The position numbers were made by a program, and so were the translations under genes. DNA of 9,839 nucleotides from Microcaldota archaeon (GTDB lineage: Archaea; Iainarchaeota; Iainarchaeia; JAADDC01). Of this stretch, positions 5,969 to 9,839 are shown in pieces; position 1 is the stretch's first letter; each line of letters starts with the position of its first letter. The DNA lies in the NCBI GenBank assembly GCA_027000685.1, contig JALTNN010000102.1, positions 1 through 9,839 on the forward strand, in the 5' to 3' direction. Under the pieces are notes generated by a model, which made no database searches, was not told the origin of the DNA, and saw only the letters and a program-made list of their open reading frames with translations.

Positions 5969-5985
5969 TTCAAGATAAACTTGAA
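5969..5985. repeat. Perfect 6-base inverted repeat, TTCAAG/CTTGAA, 5-base spacer
   Basis: TTCAAG (5969-5974) and CTTGAA (5980-5985) are exact reverse complements around ATAAA. The repeat lies between the stop of the upstream zinc-ribbon gene and tRNA-Pro, at about the predicted tRNA transcription start. It may be a hairpin ending the upstream operon or a protein-binding site. The stem is short and A+T-rich, so it could also be chance. Confidence 0.4.
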
Positions 5986-5990
5986 GTAAT

Positions 5991-6000
5991 GTTTATTTAG
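5991..6000 (-). promoter_or_regulatory. TATA box of the tRNA-Pro/tRNA-Arg transcript
   Basis: Read on the minus strand, the sequence is CTAAATAAAC, an A+T-rich archaeal TATA-like box centred about 35 bases before the first base of tRNA-Pro. That places transcription start roughly 8-10 bases upstream of the mature 5' end. The second A+T-rich stretch, nearer the tRNA (TTTATC on the minus strand, within 5969-5985), is too close to work as the box. Confidence 0.5.
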
Positions 6001-6020
6001 GCAAACGAGAACAAAGGATG

Positions 6021-7052
6021 TCATTGTTCACCCTTCCTTATCTCCTCAAGCGACTTCTTTATCACGTACGCCTGCCCTATATTGAACAGACCGGACTTTG
6101 TTCCGAAGGAGTGCACCCTCACGAGGCTCCTGTAGAGGAAGGGTGCGGCCACCACGAAGCCTGCGACGAGCGGGAGAAGACTGTTTGACACGAACCAGCT
6201 AACAGCACCTGCGAGCACCGCGAACACCGCCCTACCGAGAGCCTTTGCCCTGAACTCACCTCCTTCCTCGTACATTGCAATGATGACCTCGCCATTGGAC
6301 GCATTCATTATTGCTAGGTAACCTTTATCTCTAGAGGGTCCGTACTCCATAAGATAGAACGGAACATAGACCACCATTACAGGTTCCAGCTTGATGGTGA
6401 AATCCACAGGCCTTTGTCCACGCGCCAAGGACAGGTCTATTATCCTATTTTTAACGTACTCTTCAGCTTCTCTTTTCGGATCGTAACCTTCACCCCTATC
6501 TATCCTTATCGCCTTGATGACCTTCACACCCAGCCACGTCTTTCCTTCGACGACCTCAACTTCAGGCCTTATCGCCTTAACGTTGAAGTCTGCGGGGACA
6601 AATATAGCTGTCTGGGCGAGATTGGCATCGATGGGACAGCGTGCAGCTGGTGGTATGCTTATCCCCGTGAGGAACGAGAAGTTAGGATGAAGAGGAACAG
6701 CGACCTCGCCCTTAAATGCCACGTCTCCCCGCCACTTTTTATATTTTATTACACCGTACGAGTCAGAGTCAAACACCATAAAGGGTAGGAGAAATAACAC
6801 CACTTTCGCCTTCTTGACGTCTTCCAGAGCTCTTTCGGATACTCCCACTTGCTTACTCATCTCTTCTACAAGGATCTCAACGGCCTCCCCCTTACTCACC
6901 CTTACGGGTAGCATATAGACCGGGAAGTCGAGTACGGTCTCCTCTGTGAGGACTATCTGATACCTACAGAACGGACAGACGACAGCTGACACACCTTCGG
7001 GCACCATGAATGTCGCCGAGCAGTTTGAGCAGCTTACAAGCCTCCCTGCCAT
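6021..7052 (-). CDS. Zinc-ribbon membrane protein, second paralogue (YdjG-like architecture)
   Basis: This 343-residue protein opens with a zinc ribbon (C8-x2-C11-x14-C26-x2-C29; CSNC and CPFC). It then has a soluble region with a repeated 'hydrophobic-P-F' theme: VVLFLLPFMVFDSDS near 88-102, and VMVVYVPFYLMEY, then GYLAIMNASNGEVIIAM. Residues 271-310 form a hydrophobic block with two likely membrane segments, followed by a soluble 33-residue tail. This order matches zinc-ribbon membrane proteins found beside SPFH and PspA genes in bacteria. It is homologous to the gene just upstream, with the same ribbon spacing. The ATG lies inside the end of that gene (19-base overlap) with GGGTGAT in front, so the two are translationally coupled. 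A likely role is as membrane anchor or recruiter for the SPFH or helical protein; that is inference. It is the last gene of the operon. Confidence 0.75.
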   Translation of the reverse strand: MAGRLVSCSNCSATFMVPEGVSAVVCPFCRYQIVLTEETVLDFPVYMLPVRVSKGEAVEILVEEMSKQVGVSERALEDVKKAKVVLFLLPFMVFDSDSYGVIKYKKWRGDVAFKGEVAVPLHPNFSFLTGISIPPAARCPIDANLAQTAIFVPADFNVKAIRPEVEVVEGKTWLGVKVIKAIRIDRGEGYDPKREAEEYVKNRIIDLSLARGQRPVDFTIKLEPVMVVYVPFYLMEYGPSRDKGYLAIMNASNGEVIIAMYEEGGEFRAKALGRAVFAVLAGAVSWFVSNSLLPLVAGFVVAAPFLYRSLVRVHSFGTKSGLFNIGQAYVIKKSLEEIRKGEQ

Positions 7053-7954
7053 GTCATATCACCCTTCATAGCGAAGTTTGCGGCGAGGAATCCGATGACT
7101 GTAGAGACGCCGAAGGCCGAGAGGGCACCTATGGAGGGAGCGAGGAACGGGAATAACAACGGAGATGCGATCGCCACTACCACGGCCGCCGTCCTCAGGG
7201 TATTTGAGATGGGAAGCCTCGTATATATGACCTTACCGTCCCATCCGTTCGCTATCGTGGTAAACACACGTCCCCCCTCTCTCCACCTGTAGAAGAAGAC
7301 GGGATAAAAATAGAAGCCATCGTAGGAGATAGAGATGTCCGCATCATAGAACTTTATGTTGGTGAGTGAGGCGCCCACGAGCCCGAGGATCCCCTCTGCC
7401 CTTATAGGTGAGGCGTTGAACTCAGCCCTCTCGCGTGCCTCATCTGACGCCTCTCCCTCGGTCTTTTGAGAGCCCAATACCTTGATGTACTTTGCATCCT
7501 CTGGGTTCAGCGGACCCAGGTTGAGCTTACTTTTGTGAGCCCTCTCCACACTGTCCATTATCGCCTTGAGTCCCTCAAACTCTGAAAACCTCCCATAGAC
7601 GGTTGCCGGCACATCCCTCTTGTATTCCAACTCTTTCGTAACTATTCTATTCCGTGTACGAATTTCCACTACCACCGTTCCCCTTGCATGGGCTTCGAAC
7701 ATAAAGAAGGGGAGGTAAACAATCTCGGATTTTAGTGGCGTGGGACTCAGCCCCCTTCTCTTTAACGCCTTGAACACCCTTTCCTCCACTTCAGCCCTTG
7801 GCAGACACTTCACTACTCTCGCGTCCTTGACACCCTCCCTCAAGCTAACCACCTGCCCGCAGTAACGGCAGAGGGTGACGACGTCATCCGGGCTCACGTC
7901 CAGCGGTGCGCCACAGTTCGGACACTTGAGCACGAGGCCCTGAACGGCCTCCAC
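7034..7954 (-). CDS. Zinc-ribbon membrane protein, first paralogue (YdjG-like architecture)
   Basis: This 306-residue protein has an N-terminal zinc ribbon (C11-x2-C14-x14-C29-x2-C32; CPNCG and CRYCG). A middle region with YLPFFMFEAHARG is followed by a module with FYFYPVFFYRW and FTTIANGWDGKVIYTRLP, which resembles the 'P-aromatic...G.v..NG.tGkv' module of bacterial zinc-ribbon membrane proteins. Residues 249-294 are hydrophobic and probably cross the membrane twice, leaving a short charged tail. It has the same layout as the next gene, so the two arose by tandem duplication, although they have diverged widely. The GTG start is preceded by AAGGGGGTG six bases upstream and lies 13 bases after the SPFH stop. 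The architecture is clear; the function, probably membrane attachment of the operon's other products, is inferred. Confidence 0.75.
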   Translation of the reverse strand: MEAVQGLVLKCPNCGAPLDVSPDDVVTLCRYCGQVVSLREGVKDARVVKCLPRAEVEERVFKALKRRGLSPTPLKSEIVYLPFFMFEAHARGTVVVEIRTRNRIVTKELEYKRDVPATVYGRFSEFEGLKAIMDSVERAHKSKLNLGPLNPEDAKYIKVLGSQKTEGEASDEARERAEFNASPIRAEGILGLVGASLTNIKFYDADISISYDGFYFYPVFFYRWREGGRVFTTIANGWDGKVIYTRLPISNTLRTAAVVVAIASPLLFPFLAPSIGALSAFGVSTVIGFLAANFAMKGDMTWQGGL

Positions 7955-7967
7955 CTGCTACACCCCC

Positions 7968-8945
7968 TTACCCGAACTTGTAGCCGCAGTAGGGACAGAA
8001 CTTTGCGTCTGCTGGTACGTTAGCGCCACAGTTCGGACACTTCTTCACCTGCTGGGCGGGTTGCTGAACCATACCTCCCCCTGCCATCATGGGAGCTCCA
8101 GGCGCAGCAGCAGGTGTCATTCCCGGCGCCATCATGTAGGGCATCACCATACCCATACCCATACCCACACCAAGGCCGGCCGCTGGGTTCTGTCCGGCGC
8201 TCTGTGCCATCTGCTGGAGTGTCTGCATCTGTAGTATCCTGAAGAGCTGGTCCCAAGACTGGGCAGAAGCAAGGTAGGGCAGGAGCTTCTCGAACTCTTC
8301 TGAGAGCTCGAGCACAAGATTGAGGTCTATTAGCTTGAGGCCCAACTGCTCAAACTGTGTTGTCAGAAAGGCCTTCGCCTTATTCTGAACCTGCATGGTC
8401 TCTGTGAAGTCATTTGGCGGGAGATCACCTATGAACTTCTGAAGCCTTGACATTACAGTCTGTACGAGGTAGTTAGTGACGAAGGTCGAGTCTATGTCCG
8501 TTGACGCCCCTGCAAGCTCCCTGAGGAACGTCTCGGGATCCTCTACTTTGTAGCGGTAGTCACCCCTTATCTTGACGGGGAACCTATTACCAGCATACGC
8601 CTTTCCACCGAACGTTCCCCTTTTTTCCGTGAGCGAGACAAAGTAGATCTCCGCCTTGAACATGTCCATCATTTTCCCGACGCCGGGCACTGCCTCCAAC
8701 AGATCTGTTAGCCACGGGAAGTTTGCCGTAGTCAAGACGTGCCTTCCCTCTTCCAACACGCCCATTATCTTACCGTCCCTGAGGAATACGGCTGCCTGAC
8801 CAGCCCTCACGACCACCACAGACCCGAGCCGTATCCTGTCATTTGGCCACTTCCAGACGATGTCTGTGGGACTCATGTTCGCCCACTCGATCACCTCCAC
8901 CCCTGTCTTGGCCTTTTTCTCCCCACCAAGGAACGGGATAACCAT
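7968..8945 (-). CDS. SPFH-domain protein with C-terminal zinc ribbon (YdjI-like)
   Basis: This 325-residue protein belongs to the SPFH/YdjI-like group (bacterial members are often annotated 'virion core protein'). Residues 26-245 hold the SPFH core: IVWKWPNDRIRLGSVVVVR, QAAVFLRDGKIMGVLEEGRH, the beta-rich VKIRGDYRYKVEDPETFLREL and a long helix ending near LQMQTLQQMAQ. Next comes a flexible Met/Gly/Pro/Ala-rich linker (about 255-298, including GVGMGMGMVMPYMM). A zinc ribbon closes the protein (C303, C306, C317, C320; CPNCG, CPYCGYKFG). There is no membrane segment or signal peptide, so membrane contact would be peripheral or through partners. The ATG at 8943-8945 is chosen because a perfect GGAGGTGA ends six bases upstream; a TTG two codons earlier would abut that site. 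SPFH proteins oligomerise into membrane-associated scaffolds; the role here is presumably membrane organisation or stress protection. Confidence 0.87.
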   Translation of the reverse strand: MVIPFLGGEKKAKTGVEVIEWANMSPTDIVWKWPNDRIRLGSVVVVRAGQAAVFLRDGKIMGVLEEGRHVLTTANFPWLTDLLEAVPGVGKMMDMFKAEIYFVSLTEKRGTFGGKAYAGNRFPVKIRGDYRYKVEDPETFLRELAGASTDIDSTFVTNYLVQTVMSRLQKFIGDLPPNDFTETMQVQNKAKAFLTTQFEQLGLKLIDLNLVLELSEEFEKLLPYLASAQSWDQLFRILQMQTLQQMAQSAGQNPAAGLGVGMGMGMVMPYMMAPGMTPAAAPGAPMMAGGGMVQQPAQQVKKCPNCGANVPADAKFCPYCGYKFG

Positions 8946-8947
8946 CG

Positions 8948-9445
8948 TCAATCACCTCCCTTCCTGAGGATGGTCTTCCTCCTCTCGAGGAGGCCCTCAA
9001 TCTCCCTCACCATCGAGGACAGCCCCGCTATATCGAGGGGCTTCCCGCCCATTACATCGCTGTATGCCTGTTTTGCAGCTTCCCTGAAGGCCGTAACCTT
9101 CTCGGCAAGTGCGTTGTCGTTCTCCAGCACGGCCTCGAGGACATCTTCCTCTATGTTTATCTGGTCTAGCCACCCGGCGTAGCCCGCCTCAGCCGATTCG
9201 AGCTCCCTTATTATGATCTCGAGCTTCTGGACGACTTGCTCCTCGAACAACGTCGGGTCTATTCCCGACGTCATCACGGCGTATCTCTCCGTTTCACGGA
9301 GGTCGTGCAGGGCGTCCTCAAGCATCGTCCTGAGGTACCTCCTCAATGCTAAATCCTCTTCCCTCAGAAGTTCCTTCTCCTTGTAGGCCGAGATCCCGGG
9401 AATAAACCTCTCGATGGCGGTTATCAGCTCCTTAAGTCGGCTCAT
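8948..9445 (-). CDS. All-helical 165-residue protein, first gene of the SPFH operon
   Basis: This soluble, highly charged protein is predicted almost entirely helical. It starts with a possibly amphipathic helix (MSRLKELITAIERFI), then PGISAYKEKELLREEDLALRRYL, helices with FEEQVVQKLEIIIRELESAE and EAVLENDNALAEKVTAFREA, and a final helix after GGKPLDIAGL. I recall similar small helical proteins with a 'PG..gY..kE.rRe.D..lR..L' pattern encoded beside SPFH genes in bacteria, but cannot confirm this here. It occupies the place PspA takes in ydjFGHI-type operons, though it is shorter than PspA (about 220) and not clearly homologous. GGGAGGTGG is a strong ribosome binding site in front of the ATG. 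Its stop is two bases before the SPFH ATG, and its last codons contain that gene's binding site. Its function is unknown; a scaffold or regulator of the SPFH protein is plausible. Confidence 0.75.
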   Translation of the reverse strand: MSRLKELITAIERFIPGISAYKEKELLREEDLALRRYLRTMLEDALHDLRETERYAVMTSGIDPTLFEEQVVQKLEIIIRELESAEAGYAGWLDQINIEEDVLEAVLENDNALAEKVTAFREAAKQAYSDVMGGKPLDIAGLSSMVREIEGLLERRKTILRKGGD

Positions 9446-9451
9446 TCCGGA

Positions 9452-9485
9452 CCACCTCCCTAATGAGGTAAGCGTGATATAAAAG
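9452..9485 (-). promoter_or_regulatory. TATA box and ribosome binding site of the SPFH operon
   Basis: Read on the minus strand, CTTTTATATC (9476-9485) is a good archaeal TATA box, centred about 35 bases before the ATG at 9445. The ribosome binding site GGGAGGTGG (9452-9460) lies close to the predicted transcription start, so the leader must be only about 10-15 bases. The box lies in the 45-base gap after the small upstream gene and gives the operon its own promoter. Confidence 0.6.
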
Positions 9486-9490
9486 CCTTG

Positions 9491-9748
9491 TTACCCACCT
9501 CCTGGAGCCTCATCAAGTAGTTTATCTAGCACGAACATGTAAACGGTTCCAAAGTCCTCGACGTGTCTCTTCACACACTTGTAGTAGACGTAGTACCCCT
9601 CCGTCGTTCTTGTTATAGTCCACGCGTTAACGAAATAGGAACAGGCGTCAGCAAAGGCGAAGTTATCACAGTAGAAAACGAGGTAGGAGCCCTCTGGCAC
9701 GACTGCGAGCTCAGGCCTCTTCGATCTATCTGTCCTCCTGAGGGCCAC
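9491..9748 (-). CDS. Small protein of unknown function, aromatic- and cysteine-containing
   Basis: I do not recognise this protein. From GTG at 9748 it has 85 residues; an upstream GTG at 9772 would add eight (93 in all). The inner start is preferred because GGTGAG, a good ribosome binding site, ends nine bases before it, whereas nothing similar precedes the outer one. The middle is rich in Tyr, Phe and Val (GSYLVFYCDNFAFADACSYF, GYYVYYKCVKRHVEDFG, VYMFVLDKLL), consistent with a compact alpha/beta fold. There is no membrane segment long enough to be convincing. Three cysteines remain in the inner-start form. Coding is supported by the start signal, archaeal codon choice and the tight fit between promoter signals on both sides, but not by homology. 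It lies upstream of the SPFH operon on the same strand, 45 bases away. Confidence 0.6.
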   Translation of the reverse strand: MALRRTDRSKRPELAVVPEGSYLVFYCDNFAFADACSYFVNAWTITRTTEGYYVYYKCVKRHVEDFGTVYMFVLDKLLDEAPGGG

Positions 9749-9800
9749 GAGACACCCCTCACCCGTTCCCACTGTGGAGAGCCGATCTCTTTCATCTAGG

Positions 9801-9808
9801 TTTAATTC
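9801..9808. promoter_or_regulatory. Possible TATA-like box at the right edge, potentially serving both strands
   Basis: TTTAATTC on the plus strand (GAATTAAA on the minus) is A+T-rich. Toward the minus strand it would start transcription near 9778, giving the small gene a leader of about 30 bases containing its ribosome binding site. Toward the plus strand it would start near 9830, just before GGAGGAG at 9832-9838. Both spacings fit, but the box is a weak match. Confidence 0.35.
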
Positions 9809-9831
9809 TATGAAGATGGCATAGCTTTGAT

Positions 9832-9838
9832 GGAGGAG
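9832..9838 (+). promoter_or_regulatory. Possible ribosome binding site of a plus-strand gene beyond the window
   Basis: GGAGGAG lies at the very end of the window, about 28 bases after a TATA-like box on the same strand. No start codon is visible before base 9839, so the gene itself would begin outside. The motif is short and could be chance. Confidence 0.3.
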
Positions 9839-9839
9839 T

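Noticed and set aside
5704..5978. Plus-strand open frames across the two tRNAs encoding GGFEPPTFGS / GIRTPDLRL / GFEPGSRAPEA-like peptides.
   Set aside because: These are the familiar spurious translations of the antisense strand of tRNA genes, arising from the conserved T-arm GGTTCGAATCC; both tRNAs fold perfectly on the minus strand.
8148..8170. Short tandem CATACC-like repeat that might be a satellite or regulatory repeat.
   Set aside because: It lies inside the SPFH coding frame and simply encodes the Met-Gly linker.
1..9839. CRISPR arrays, insertion sequences, rRNA genes.
   Set aside because: No regularly spaced direct repeats, transposase, terminal inverted repeats or rRNA sequence were seen on either strand.

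Overview
The window is archaeal chromosome, probably from a thermophile. The evidence is the archaeal/eukaryotic ribosomal proteins S19e, L39e, L31e and L18a, aIF6, prefoldin alpha and a PDCD5 protein. TATA-type promoters sit close upstream of several genes, both tRNAs lack an encoded CCA, and the proteins are rich in Lys/Glu/Arg. I cannot assign a phylum: this gene order is widespread in Archaea.

Bases 1-4196 (minus strand) form one tightly packed translation and protein-targeting operon. Its transcription order is rps19e, PDCD5, rpl39e, rpl31e, eif6, rpl18a, pfdA, ftsY, srp54. Several genes overlap by 4-38 bases. srp54 runs off the left edge. The operon couples ribosome assembly (S19e, L39e, L31e, aIF6), co-translational folding (prefoldin) and membrane targeting (FtsY, SRP54).

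Bases 4239-5700 hold a different block. A plus-strand PIN-domain nuclease gene, apparently leaderless, shares a palindromic TTTAAA box with the ribosomal operon. It meets, with a 4-base stop-to-stop overlap, a minus-strand winged-helix gene with its own strong TATA box. Bases 5701-6000 carry tRNA-Arg(GCG) and tRNA-Pro(CGG), 5 bases apart on the minus strand, flanked by two perfect short inverted repeats.

Bases 6021-9445 (minus strand) are the most interesting part. This is a four-gene operon: a 165-residue all-helical protein, an SPFH protein with a C-terminal zinc ribbon, and two tandem paralogous proteins with an N-terminal zinc ribbon and C-terminal membrane segments. The layout resembles the bacterial PspA/YdjG/YdjI (ydjFGHI-type) membrane-stress cassette, with a shorter helical protein in the PspA slot. 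Bases 9491-9772 hold a small unrecognised gene with its own possible promoter. The right edge shows a possible ribosome binding site for a plus-strand gene just outside the window.
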